Source: Nanoarchaeota archaeon (lineage in GTDB: Archaea > EX4484-52 > LFW-46). Taken from it: a stretch of DNA of 64,000 nucleotides. Under the pieces are notes generated by a model. It saw only the letters and a list, made by a program, of their open reading frames with translations. It did not search any database and was not told the DNA's origin. Below, piece after piece: positions 8,031-16,299 of the stretch. Location of the stretch: positions 5,402 to 69,401 of the forward strand of contig JAHILE010000045.1 of NCBI GenBank assembly GCA_018897155.1, given 5' to 3'. Within the stretch, counting starts at the first letter, position 1, and each line of letters opens with the position of its first letter. A program made the translations under genes and the position numbers.

Positions 8031-8360
8031 ATGGCGGACAGACGAATCATTTATGGCACGATGATACTTATTTTCGTAGTTGTTGCAGGTGTCGGGCTTT
8101 ATCTATTCAGTAAGCAATTGAATAATCAGTTCGATCAAATATCCGTTTCTGCTTCTTCTTCATCTTCTTTAGTAAACGGCACGTTTATCGCATGCGGATG
8201 CGGGTGTTGCATTGGCGTTGAGCCGGAAGAAAAATGCCTGTATCATTCAAAAAAAGACAGTTTGCAGAAAATTATTGAAAAAGACAAGCAAGAGGCCAAG
8301 ACTATGGAATGCCCTATGCTGGGATGTAATTATCCCATTAAATATACTTACTGTGATTGA
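8031..8360 (+). CDS. Small membrane-anchored Cys-rich protein
   Basis: A 109-residue protein with one N-terminal membrane segment (about residues 9-27, TMILIFVVVAGVGLYLF) and a probably extracytoplasmic domain. That domain holds a dense cysteine cluster (CGCGCC near 55-60, then C, CPMLGC and a terminal C) and a serine-rich linker before it. The cysteines could bind metal or form disulfides. A TATA box (CATATAAG near 8001-8008) is centred about 27 bases before the ATG, supporting leaderless transcription. I do not recognise the family. Confidence 0.7.
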   Translation: MADRRIIYGTMILIFVVVAGVGLYLFSKQLNNQFDQISVSASSSSSLVNGTFIACGCGCCIGVEPEEKCLYHSKKDSLQKIIEKDKQEAKTMECPMLGCNYPIKYTYCD

Positions 8361-8363
8361 TTC

Positions 8364-8618
8364 TCAAATATTTATGGCTAGCACCCATACAAGGTACCAG
8401 AAAGTGAGATAGGGTATGAGGCCGTTTGCATTAAGCCATGTTCCGTCCTTTAAGAAGAGTTTTTCCGCACCTTTTCTAATGCCCACTAATGCGGCAATGC
8501 CTGCGGGCAATGCGTAGGTTGCAACGCCCAATATCGATGAAACGCCGCCCATCGCCACTCCTGCGCCTGAGAAAAGTATCATTGATTTCAGTTCTTCAGT
8601 GATTTCGAATTTTTGCAT
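8364..8618 (-). CDS. Small integral membrane protein
   Basis: An 84-residue hydrophobic protein with two or three predicted membrane segments (about 14-48 and 67-83) separated by a short charged loop (RKGAEKLFLKDG). The family is not recognised with confidence. It is convergent with the preceding Cys-rich gene, 3 bases apart. A TATA-like TTTTTAAAT is centred about 27 bases before the ATG. Confidence 0.6.
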   Translation of the reverse strand: MQKFEITEELKSMILFSGAGVAMGGVSSILGVATYALPAGIAALVGIRKGAEKLFLKDGTWLNANGLIPYLTFWYLVWVLAINI

Positions 8619-8717
8619 AACCTATATTAGAAACAGGGCTTTTTAAATGTTGATTTTGTTTCAGATATTCTTACTTTGTTATCACGAGAATATATGCCTT
8701 CGTGATTATAATAAAAT

Positions 8718-9080
8718 ATGGTCGATAGTACTAATCCTACAAAAACAGATTCTATTTTTGCCGAAAAAAAGGATTATATGCCGTTTGATGTTCTGAATTT
8801 TTGCCAATACTGCAATATGAGCAAATCAAAAGAAAACAATATGATTGATGCCTCAGGCATGCGCAGCGCAGCCCTTGATAGCGCAAAGAGTTACACGAAT
8901 CCCGCAGCTAAGGATAAAATGATACTGGACCTTGCCGGCGCGAAATCCAGTGTTTGCGAGCTTGAGGCAAAAGACCCGGAGACCTACAAAAAAGTTCTTG
9001 GAGTTTTCGAAAAAACAATCGATGCTGTTAATTATTTCACGGATTTTTGCACAAAAGAGTGCGCAAACCGTTCAACATAA
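8718..9080 (+). CDS. Hypothetical protein with Cys pairs
   Basis: A 120-residue soluble, mostly helical protein with CQYC near residue 29 and CTKEC near the C-terminus, so metal binding is possible. I do not recognise a family. A TATA box (GAATATATG, 8688-8697) is centred about 26 bases before the start. It precedes herA in the same direction but herA has its own promoter. Confidence 0.65.
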   Translation: MVDSTNPTKTDSIFAEKKDYMPFDVLNFCQYCNMSKSKENNMIDASGMRSAALDSAKSYTNPAAKDKMILDLAGAKSSVCELEAKDPETYKKVLGVFEKTIDAVNYFTDFCTKECANRST

Positions 9081-9136
9081 GATTGTCTTGCAATCCATGG
9101 ATTACATATATATTTCTTTTCCTCTAATTTAGTGTT

Positions 9137-11110
9137 ATGCTCATCGGCGAAGTTTTCGGAAGCACAGGAACAAAGACTTTTAATTTCCGCGCGGAAAAGG
9201 AAGTGCGCAAACTTGATTTTGTAGTTGTTGAAGGCGAGAACAAGACCTGGGTCCTATCGCAGGTTGAAAATATTGAAAGCAGGCCTGACGGCAAGAACAT
9301 AGCATTTGCAAAAGCCATCGGATACAGGGAAGACGGAATCCTGAAAGTGCCTATGACGCCGATAAAGTCGAATGCAAGAGTCTATTCTGCAGACGCGGGC
9401 ATAATTCAGGACACGCTTAAGCTTGACAAAAACGGGCTTTATCTCGGTTGCCTTGATGCGAACAAGGAAGTGCCGGTTTATATCGATCCGACAGATCTCA
9501 TCTCGCGGCATGTCGCAGTCCTTGCGGCAACAGGTTCCGGGAAATCATATACGGTTGCAGTTATTCTTGAAGAGCTTCTTGAAAAGAACATACCTATTGT
9601 TATAATAGATCCCCACGGAGAGCACACCTCTTTAGGGGTTGCAAACGATAATGCAGAAGAAATCGAGAAGGCGCAGAAATTCAACATTCTCTCAAAAAAC
9701 TATCTTGTTGTCGAATACAGCCCGGACACAAATGTCAATTCAGGTGCGCAGCAAATATCCTTTTCCGACAAGAATCTTGAAGCATCTGAAATACTTCATC
9801 TTCTTCCGACAAAGCCGTCGTCCTCGCAGATAGGTGTGCTTTACAGCGCGATAAAGGAACTGAAAGAAATGGGCAAGCCGTACGAGCTAAAGGATATAAT
9901 CAAGGCAGTTGAAGACAACCAGAGCGCATCAAAATGGGCTGTTATAAACATGCTTGAAGTTGTCCGGGGCACAGGGCTTTTCTCGTCAAAGCCGACAAAT
10001 ATCCGCGAGCTGGTCAAAGCAGGGCAGGCATCGATAATAAATCTGCGTGGCATAACACAGGAGATACAGACAGTTGTCGCATATAAAATTATCGAGAAGC
10101 TTTTTGAGGAACGTAAAGTTGGCCGAGTTCCGCCGATGTTTTTGGTGGTTGAAGAGGCGCATAATTTCTGCCCTGAAAAAGAAGTTCGGGCATCCTCAAA
10201 AATCATACGCACTGTTGCATCTGAAGGGAGAAAATTCGGCTTCGGCTTGTGCGTTATTTCGCAGAGGCCTGCTCGGGTTGACAAGAACGTGCTTTCACAG
10301 TGCAATACCCAGATTGTCCTTCGCATGACAAATCCGAATGACTTGAAAGCGGTTTCTTATGCAGAGGGGCTTACAAGTGGAATTGAGAAAGAGATAAAAA
10401 ATCTAAATCCCGGAACAGCTTTGATTTTGGGCCGCGAATTTCCTATATTTGTGAATATCCGAATCCGAAGAACAAAGCACGGAGGCGTCACAGTCAATAT
10501 CAGCGAGCCTGTAAAAGAGGTTACTGAACTTTTAGCATTCCGGAATTACGAGAAAAAATACATCGAGAAAAAATTCGGGTCCGTTCATACGATATATTAT
10601 CCGTGCTGGCGCATATACGGCGAGAAGACCTACCTTATAGAAGCGGTGCGTGGCAAAGTGATTTTCGAGGATTCTGATGCGACAAAAGAGTGTGACATAG
10701 AGCTTAACGATGATCATGCGCTGATTCTGAGCGAAATGAAATTCAACAGGACTTTGCAGGAGCTTCTTGAGCGGACAAAATTGACTGAAGACGATCTTGT
10801 CAAGGCGCTGAAAGAATTGCGCGATAAAGGCTATGTAAATGAAAAAGAGGAGAATGAGAAATTCGTTTATGAAAAAACAGAAAAAAGCGTTTTTCGCGAC
10901 TTTGCAATAGAGCCTGCAACAATTGAAAAAGACAATAATTCAGAGACGCTGAAATTCGAGTTCACAAAAGAGGATGCTCTGAAGCGCGCGAAGCTTTTGT
11001 TTGGCGCGGTTGATAACATCGAGCCGGTCTATTATACATATTATCTTGACGAAAACCAGAAGTTCTTGATTGACGGCGTGACCGGGATAAAGAAAGAAAC
11101 CGGGAATTAG
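9137..11110 (+). CDS. herA: HerA-family DNA translocase/helicase
   Basis: A 657-residue hexameric ATPase of the HerA/FtsK group, which in archaea works with NurA in DNA end resection. An N-terminal HAS-barrel (about 1-110) is followed by the ATPase core: Walker A AATGSGKS (130-137), IIDPHGEH (156-163), Walker B MFLVVEEAHNF (334-344), then ASEGRKFG and ISQRPARV. The C-terminal 180 residues are an extra region with a possible winged-helix segment (LTEDDLVKALKELRDKGYV). No nurA gene adjoins it, which is unusual for archaea. A TATA box near 9105-9115 is centred 27 bases upstream. Confidence 0.9.
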   Translation: MLIGEVFGSTGTKTFNFRAEKEVRKLDFVVVEGENKTWVLSQVENIESRPDGKNIAFAKAIGYREDGILKVPMTPIKSNARVYSADAGIIQDTLKLDKNGLYLGCLDANKEVPVYIDPTDLISRHVAVLAATGSGKSYTVAVILEELLEKNIPIVIIDPHGEHTSLGVANDNAEEIEKAQKFNILSKNYLVVEYSPDTNVNSGAQQISFSDKNLEASEILHLLPTKPSSSQIGVLYSAIKELKEMGKPYELKDIIKAVEDNQSASKWAVINMLEVVRGTGLFSSKPTNIRELVKAGQASIINLRGITQEIQTVVAYKIIEKLFEERKVGRVPPMFLVVEEAHNFCPEKEVRASSKIIRTVASEGRKFGFGLCVISQRPARVDKNVLSQCNTQIVLRMTNPNDLKAVSYAEGLTSGIEKEIKNLNPGTALILGREFPIFVNIRIRRTKHGGVTVNISEPVKEVTELLAFRNYEKKYIEKKFGSVHTIYYPCWRIYGEKTYLIEAVRGKVIFEDSDATKECDIELNDDHALILSEMKFNRTLQELLERTKLTEDDLVKALKELRDKGYVNEKEENEKFVYEKTEKSVFRDFAIEPATIEKDNNSETLKFEFTKEDALKRAKLLFGAVDNIEPVYYTYYLDENQKFLIDGVTGIKKETGN

Positions 11111-11119
11111 AAAAACATA

Positions 11120-11300
11120 TGGACACGGCGCGATTTTCATCAGTTCTGGGTAGTTTTGCGCCTCGACGAAGTCGAGGTCGCTGGTTTTTCTCTTTATACC
11201 CAGATTTGTTTTTCTCTTCTTCAAAAGAGAAAGAAACTGGATTTGAACGCGCGGCCTCTGCGTTGCGAACGCAGCGATCTACCAGCTGATCTACGTGCCC
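11120..11300 (-). tRNA. tRNA-Ala(CGC) with an intron in the T loop
   Basis: The 5' exon (11300-11242) gives acceptor GGGCACG, a D arm, the anticodon arm CTGCG-TTCGCAA-CGCAG (anticodon CGC), and the T-stem strand GCGCG followed by TTCAAA. The 3' exon (11133-11120) supplies T, CGCGC, CGTGTCC and the discriminator A. Together they form a 5-bp T stem, a TTCAAAT loop and a 7-bp acceptor with one G-U pair. The 108-base intron is 11134-11241. Around the junctions, TTCA pairs with TGAA between two 3-base AAT bulges on opposite strands, with the T stem outside and CAGTT/AACTG inside. That is a bulge-helix-bulge, and cutting after AA in each bulge restores the loop exactly. The intron contains the hairpin CCTCGACTTCGTCGAGG (11161-11177). 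No CCA is encoded. Confidence 0.85.
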
Positions 11301-11346
11301 ACGCATAGAATTCTTTCAGAAATTATTTAAAAGGAACGTGTTGCGA

Positions 11347-11532
11347 TTACATTATTCCGAGTTTTTCAAACACGAACCAGATTGTCAGAAGAAGCAATGC
11401 AACTGCAGCCCAGCCGATGTTGGACGAAAACGCGCTGCCGAAAATCCAGATTTTGAGGATTTGATATCCTATGTAAATCGAAATAATATCCCGAAGGATG
11501 CCGCGGAGCGCCATATAACTTATTGTGCGCAC
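11347..11532 (-). CDS. Small membrane protein
   Basis: A 61-residue hydrophobic protein with two likely membrane segments (about 13-29 and 37-55) and a short polar C-terminus. An internal ATG at residue 7 may be the true start. It has no recognised family and could be a chance frame, but composition and the absence of a competing frame favour a gene. Confidence 0.45.
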   Translation of the reverse strand: MRTISYMALRGILRDIISIYIGYQILKIWIFGSAFSSNIGWAAVALLLLTIWFVFEKLGIM

Positions 11533-11554
11533 ACTCTTAATAATTTGATATTTC

Positions 11555-11965
11555 TTATTTTAGTATTTTGTAGTATTCCGGACCTTTTCCGCAACGAATA
11601 AAACCTCGATTTTTTATAAAATCTTCCATGAGGCCAGTTGGAAAAACAATCATTGCTTTTGAAGGATAGTTTTTGCAGTCTTTGACTACGTCCATATATA
11701 TTTCGGATCCAACACCTCTTTTCATATGATCTTCAAGTTCTTTATTGGATGCGCTTCTATGTTCTTTATCGGGAAATGTTCCATGAGGATCAAACCATAT
11801 CAGATCTGCAATTTCGTCAAAATCAGTTAAGTTTTTTAATCCTAATTTTTTGCGCGTTTCTTCGTACTTGCAATCTTTTAGATGCTTGAAGGTCACAGTA
11901 ACAGATCCATGCGGTCGAGATGGATTTTCATAAATAATTTCATATTGATCTGTACGCTTTCCCAA
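11555..11965 (-). CDS. Hypothetical protein
   Basis: A 136-residue soluble protein with no membrane segment. It has a GVGSEIYMDVVKDC stretch near residues 85-98 followed by a hydrophobic strand and MEDFIKNRGFIRCG. This order is faintly like the acetyl-CoA-binding part of GNAT folds, but the similarity is too weak to name it. Confidence 0.55.
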   Translation of the reverse strand: MGKRTDQYEIIYENPSRPHGSVTVTFKHLKDCKYEETRKKLGLKNLTDFDEIADLIWFDPHGTFPDKEHRSASNKELEDHMKRGVGSEIYMDVVKDCKNYPSKAMIVFPTGLMEDFIKNRGFIRCGKGPEYYKILK

Positions 11966-12077
11966 TGTTTTTCGGATATCAACTTTTAGAGTACTTTCAA
12001 GTGATATATCTTTAAATTAGGTTCTAACTTTATAAACTTTGTATGACATGTTCAAATAAGCGAATTATGTGATTTCT

Positions 12078-12587
12078 ATGATTTGGTCCGGCAAAAAAAC
12101 CGCAGAATGTATTGAAGGAGACAAGAAAATAGGGCCAAACGGCTGCGATTTGAAGATTTGCGAAATAGCTAAAGTTCCGGAAGATGCAACCATATACTTG
12201 CATGACAAAAAGCGCGGCTATCTTGTCAACGGCGAATTCAAGGAGCAGGCGGATGTAAAGAAACCGATTGCGCCGAATGCGGACGGCTTTTATGAGCTGT
12301 CTTACGGGGCATATGAGGTCCGAATTGCAAACAAGGTGAATGTGCCGAAGAACGCAGTTGGATTTGCATTTCCGCGCTCAACTTTCAATCGCCTTGGCAT
12401 AATAAAATCAGAAAGCGCGGTATGGGATTCAGGGTATTCCGGAATGGGCACATGCACAATAGTAGTCCCCTTGAAAAAAGCGCTTATTCATAAGGACGAA
12501 TATTGGGTCCAGTTTGTTCTTTTTGACGCAGAGGAAAGCGATAAGCAGTACAACGGTTTCTATCAGGGCGAGCTAAAGAAGCAATAA
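12078..12587 (+). CDS. dut: dUTPase / dCTP deaminase family protein
   Basis: A nucleotide-pool enzyme of the trimeric dUTPase-dCTP deaminase superfamily, removing dUTP or making dUMP. The signature RSTFNRLGI (about 115-123 of the frame) and AVWDSGYSGMGTC correspond to the conserved substrate-binding motifs (PRSS/ST and DSGYRG-like). Length of about 169 residues is normal. The ATG at 12078 is chosen because TGTGAT lies just upstream as a ribosome-binding site; a GTG at 12069 is in frame. Which of the two activities applies cannot be told here. Confidence 0.8.
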   Translation: MIWSGKKTAECIEGDKKIGPNGCDLKICEIAKVPEDATIYLHDKKRGYLVNGEFKEQADVKKPIAPNADGFYELSYGAYEVRIANKVNVPKNAVGFAFPRSTFNRLGIIKSESAVWDSGYSGMGTCTIVVPLKKALIHKDEYWVQFVLFDAEESDKQYNGFYQGELKKQ

Positions 12588-12717
12588 CTCAGAAAGCGCT
12601 CCAATAGTTATTTAAAGTTCGTCAACTGTTGAATATGTGGTGCAAAAAATATAACCCTCTTAGTGATATGAATACCATACTATGACTGCCTTAAAATAAC
12701 CTGTTTGTGTGAAGCCT

Positions 12718-13449
12718 ATGATAAAGGAAGAAATTTCTCTTGATTCACTTGCAAAGAACATAGCGGGCGAAATCGTGCTTTCTGAAAATCCGGGCAATGC
12801 CATACAAAAATGGCGCAATATTTTCAAAGTCCCCCAGAGGCAGCTGGCCGATAAAATGGATGTAATGCCTTCGGTTATTTCGGATTATGAGAGCGGAAGG
12901 AGAAAGTCTCCTGGCATTCAGTTCATAAAGCGGATAGTTAATTCTCTTCTTGAAGTAGATCGCACAAATGGAAATACAGTTTCAAATGAGTTTCGGTCGA
13001 TCTATTCAAATGAGGTTCTAAGCGATGCGATTATTGATATGAAAGATTATTCAAATCCTATTTCGCTCGACGGCTTTGCAAAATCGATTGATGGATTGGT
13101 TATTAATGGTTTTGAGGGGCCGAGCAATGTCATACACGGCCATACGATAATAGATTCTCTTAAGGTTGTTATGGAACTTTCTCATACGGATTTGGCGCGC
13201 CTTTATGGACTAACAACTGAAAAAGCTATGATAATAACCAATGTAAGCTCCGGAAAAACAGCGCTTGTGGCAATAAAAGTGACAAACCTTAAGCCGAGCG
13301 CAGTCATTTTTCACGGCATAAAAGAAGTTGACCCTCTTGCAATTCGCATAGCAAAAACAGAGAAAATACCGATTATTTTGTCAAAAATGAGAACTGTGGA
13401 TGAACTTATCGTCGCTCTCAAGGTACATGCATCAAAGGAAAAGAAATGA
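12718..13449 (+). CDS. HTH transcriptional regulator of the COG1709 type
   Basis: About 243 residues. An XRE-like helix-turn-helix near residues 30-80 (KVPQRQLADKMDVMPSVISDYESGRRKSPG) is followed by a conserved archaeal C-terminal domain containing PSAVIFHGIKEVDPLAIRIA and ending in a possible ligand- or sensor-binding part. This arrangement is typical of an archaeal group of uncharacterised regulators. An ATG at 12718 behind TGTGAAG is preferred to GTG 12709. Confidence 0.75.
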   Translation: MIKEEISLDSLAKNIAGEIVLSENPGNAIQKWRNIFKVPQRQLADKMDVMPSVISDYESGRRKSPGIQFIKRIVNSLLEVDRTNGNTVSNEFRSIYSNEVLSDAIIDMKDYSNPISLDGFAKSIDGLVINGFEGPSNVIHGHTIIDSLKVVMELSHTDLARLYGLTTEKAMIITNVSSGKTALVAIKVTNLKPSAVIFHGIKEVDPLAIRIAKTEKIPIILSKMRTVDELIVALKVHASKEKK

Positions 13450-13515
13450 ACTTACTACACTCGTATGCATTTGGCAGCGCAAAAACTATTTATACATTAT
13501 CAAACAAATAGATGT

Positions 13516-14922
13516 ATGAAATTTTCAGGTATTCTATTGTCTTTGTTCATAACGGCAACGCTTTTTTCCATTCCGGTGCTTTCGGAGGAGATTGCATCGA
13601 CGCTTAATGTATCTATACTTTCTGAGAAAGATGCAATATTTCCCGGCGAATGCAACAAATACATTGCAACAGTGGATAATCATGGCGGTATGCAGAGAGT
13701 TGATTTTATAATCGAGGGAACAAGATTAGCTTGGATAACGCTTGGAGACGCATATTATGATTTCAATAACAGCGGCTCTAAAAACGTTATGTTTTACTTA
13801 TGTCCTCCGATAGGGACTCCTTCTGCAACACACAATTTCGTATTTAATGCGCGAGACCGCATAAACAATCGCACGACATCGCAGCCGTTTGCGATGTATA
13901 TAATGGATCGCCCATATCTTGAATTGCGCGATGTGACCACATCAAAAGACAATTACAAGATTGGTGAGGATGTTGATTTCTCAGTTAATGTGCGTAATTT
14001 GGGACTTTCAGATGCAAAGAGAATCAAAATCCTTGCAGAAATATCCGGACAAGGTGCTCCGGAAAAACAGCGCCTTGAAATACCGCTTATAGAAGCAGAA
14101 CGAGGCGCCAGCGCAACAGGAAAATTTGAATTCGACAGGTTTGAGGCGCGCGGAAATTATGTGATAACCGGCTCAATAGTTGATGATATCGGCGATGTGC
14201 TTTACACAAAAACAAAGAATGTGCGAATCGAGGAAAAAAGCGAAGTGAAAAAAGACACTGCTGTAAAGAGCAATGCGCTTTCAAAGGAAGTGGTGATGAG
14301 TGCAATAAATACGGGAAACAAAAAAGAAACCGTGGTTTTTGAAAGCAGGGGATTGAGCTATCTTGCACTTTATTCTTTTAACCGGCAGCCGGATTCAATA
14401 GAATACAGCGGGGCGCATAAAATATTCCGATGGACGTGCGATCTTGCGCCAGCAACATCATGTTCTGTATCATATGTTGTGGAATACTGGTTGTTCCTTG
14501 TGATTATAATTGCCGCTTTAGGAATCACCTACGTTGTCTATAGCATTGTTGAACAGCCAGAAATAAAGAAAAAATTGGTACGGGTGCACGAACGCGAGCA
14601 TACGGTTCACATAATAATCAAGAACAGGAGCAGAAAAGCGCTTCGTGAAGTGCATGTTGTTGACGTTATTCCGGACATTGTTTCTGTTGTGCCGAATTCA
14701 TTTTCTCCATCAATAAAGCCGATTGCAAAAGGAAAGAGGGGCGGGACCGAAATTGTCTGGACATTCGCAAAGCTTGAGCCCAAAGAAGAGCGCGTGCTGA
14801 CGTATAAGATACGGCCTCTTGTGATGCTGATGGGCAATGTCAGGCTTCCAAAGGCGCGCATCTACGCCGTAGACGCGCTTGGAAAGAAGTATCGCGCAGA
14901 AAGCGCGGTGATGGTGGATTAA
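13516..14922 (+). CDS. Secreted membrane-anchored protein with CARDB-like repeats
   Basis: About 468 residues. The N-terminus is a signal peptide (MKFSGILLSLFITATLFSIPVLS). It is followed by beta-rich extracellular domains of the CARDB/NEW3 kind (about 150-260, LRDVTTSKDNYKIGEDVDFSVNVRN), a membrane helix at about 326-346 (WLFLVIIIAALGITYVVYSIV), and a C-terminal beta domain with NRSRKALREVHVVDVIPDIV. The upstream in-frame methionine at 13465 is rejected because a TATA box (TTTATAC near 13486-13496) sits about 27 bases before ATG 13516 and the signal peptide begins there. It is probably a cell-surface protein. Confidence 0.75.
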   Translation: MKFSGILLSLFITATLFSIPVLSEEIASTLNVSILSEKDAIFPGECNKYIATVDNHGGMQRVDFIIEGTRLAWITLGDAYYDFNNSGSKNVMFYLCPPIGTPSATHNFVFNARDRINNRTTSQPFAMYIMDRPYLELRDVTTSKDNYKIGEDVDFSVNVRNLGLSDAKRIKILAEISGQGAPEKQRLEIPLIEAERGASATGKFEFDRFEARGNYVITGSIVDDIGDVLYTKTKNVRIEEKSEVKKDTAVKSNALSKEVVMSAINTGNKKETVVFESRGLSYLALYSFNRQPDSIEYSGAHKIFRWTCDLAPATSCSVSYVVEYWLFLVIIIAALGITYVVYSIVEQPEIKKKLVRVHEREHTVHIIIKNRSRKALREVHVVDVIPDIVSVVPNSFSPSIKPIAKGKRGGTEIVWTFAKLEPKEERVLTYKIRPLVMLMGNVRLPKARIYAVDALGKKYRAESAVMVD

Positions 14923-15034
14923 ATACACTTATTCTTGATGTGAACGACAAATAATAAATAAAATATTCTATCGGCAACTTGTATGCGTCAAATATAAATG
15001 CTTAAAGACCGTTTCATACACAGTATAATAGAAA

Positions 15035-15083
15035 GCTTATATACTAGTGTAACATAATATTAACAATAAGTTACATAATGTAA
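15035..15083 (+). promoter_or_regulatory. Promoter and two operator-like sites before the RM regulator
   Basis: A TATA box (GCTTATATAC, 15035-15044) is followed by two related 13-base sites, TAACATAATATTA (15050-15062) and TTACATAATGTAA (15071-15083). They start 21 bases apart and match at 10 of 13 positions. The second is palindromic around its central base. Placement between TATA and start codon suits repression by the ribbon-helix-helix protein encoded next. Confidence 0.5.
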
Positions 15084-15244
15084 TGGGTGTTGTGATGGGT
15101 GTTGTTCGAATTGATGACAAGCTGATAAAAGAAGTCCAAGCGTGGCTGGATGAGAACGGAAATAAGTATAAACATCCAACTCTTTCTGCATTTGTAAATA
15201 ATGCCGTCTATGAGAAATTAAAAGAGGTTAAATCAAAAAAATAG
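15083..15244 (+). CDS. Ribbon-helix-helix regulator of the RM locus
   Basis: A 53-residue protein, or 49 if the second ATG (15095) is used. The layout is a short strand (GVVRIDDKLIKEVQAWL) followed by two helices with SAFVNNAVYEKLKEV, typical of CopG/Arc-type DNA-binding proteins. It ends 8 bases before the C5 methyltransferase and is probably its cotranscribed controller, comparable in place to the C proteins of bacterial RM systems. That role is inference from position and from the operator-like repeats in front. Confidence 0.7.
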   Translation: MGVVMGVVRIDDKLIKEVQAWLDENGNKYKHPTLSAFVNNAVYEKLKEVKSKK

Positions 15245-15252
15245 GTGTTCCG

Positions 15253-16257
15253 ATGAAAAAGAAATTAAGAATAATGTCTTTATTTGCCGGTTGCGGCGGC
15301 ATGGATTTGGGATTCCTTATGGCTGAACACCCCGAACTGGCTTATGAGCTTGTTTGGGCTAATGATTTTGATAAAACCGCCTGCGAAACATACAAAAAGA
15401 ATTTTAAGCACGACATAATATGCGGCGACATTTGGGATGTTGACTTAGAGAAGACACCAAGTGTGGATGTAATTGTTGGCGGTTTTCCATGCCAAGATTT
15501 TTCAATTCTTAGAGGGGAAAAAAGGCAGGGCTTCGACTCTAAAAGAGGGCTGTTATACACCAGATTTGTAGAAGCAGTTGCCAAAAAACTGCCGTTATTT
15601 TTTGTGGCTGAAAATGTTAAGGGGCTGCTTACAGCTCACGATGGATGGGCTATAAAAAAGATAAAAGAAGATTTTGAAAAAGTTGATCATGTCGGCTACA
15701 AAGTCTGCCATAAACTGATAAACTTTGCAGATTACGGCGTGCCGCAAAATAGAGAAAGAGTAATAATCGTGGGAATAAGAAGCGACATAAAGGCAAGTTT
15801 TGTATTTCCCGAGCCGACGCATAAAGACAAGCATGTTCCTGCAAAAATTGCATTGTTAGGAGTGGAAACTGTGAAACTTAATAATGAAAAGATAAATATT
15901 CAGCCTTCGACAAGAAAAAAACTTGAGTTAATTCCAGCAGGCGGCAATTATCGCAGTTTGCCCGGTTATGAAAATAGAAATTGGATGAGTTTAATATATA
16001 AGCGGCTTCATCCAAATCAGCCATCCCCAACTATCGTGGCAAACGGAGGAGGAGGAACATGGGGATATCACTATTCAGAGCCAAGACCTTTAACAAACAG
16101 GGAGCGGGCAAGAATACAAACATTTCCCGACGATTTTGAATTTGCGGGCAATATTTCCGAAGTTAGAAAGCAGCTGGGCAATGCGGTTCCGCCGCAGGGA
16201 ATAAAGCCTATTGCTGAACAGCTTCTTAGAGCTATAAATGGTGTTAAAACGGCTTAA
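15253..16257 (+). CDS. DNA (cytosine-5) methyltransferase
   Basis: Modification enzyme of RM locus 1, methylating C5 of cytosine using S-adenosylmethionine. 334 residues. Motif I is MSLFAGCGGMDLGF (8-21), motif IV GGFPCQDFS with the catalytic Cys, motif VI AENVKG, motif VIII-like QNRERV, and motifs IX-X at the C-terminus with LGNAVPP. The target-recognition part is about 200-285. A GGTGTT ribosome-binding site precedes the ATG. Sequence specificity is not predictable by eye. Confidence 0.95.
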   Translation: MKKKLRIMSLFAGCGGMDLGFLMAEHPELAYELVWANDFDKTACETYKKNFKHDIICGDIWDVDLEKTPSVDVIVGGFPCQDFSILRGEKRQGFDSKRGLLYTRFVEAVAKKLPLFFVAENVKGLLTAHDGWAIKKIKEDFEKVDHVGYKVCHKLINFADYGVPQNRERVIIVGIRSDIKASFVFPEPTHKDKHVPAKIALLGVETVKLNNEKINIQPSTRKKLELIPAGGNYRSLPGYENRNWMSLIYKRLHPNQPSPTIVANGGGGTWGYHYSEPRPLTNRERARIQTFPDDFEFAGNISEVRKQLGNAVPPQGIKPIAEQLLRAINGVKTA

Positions 16258-16299
16258 TCGCAAGTGATGCTTTATATTCTTTTCTACTCAATAGTGTTT

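Noticed and set aside
10940-11306. Open frames on the minus strand across the herA end and the tRNA
   Set aside because: They are read through the tRNA exons and intron and the antisense of herA; the tRNA explains the sequence.
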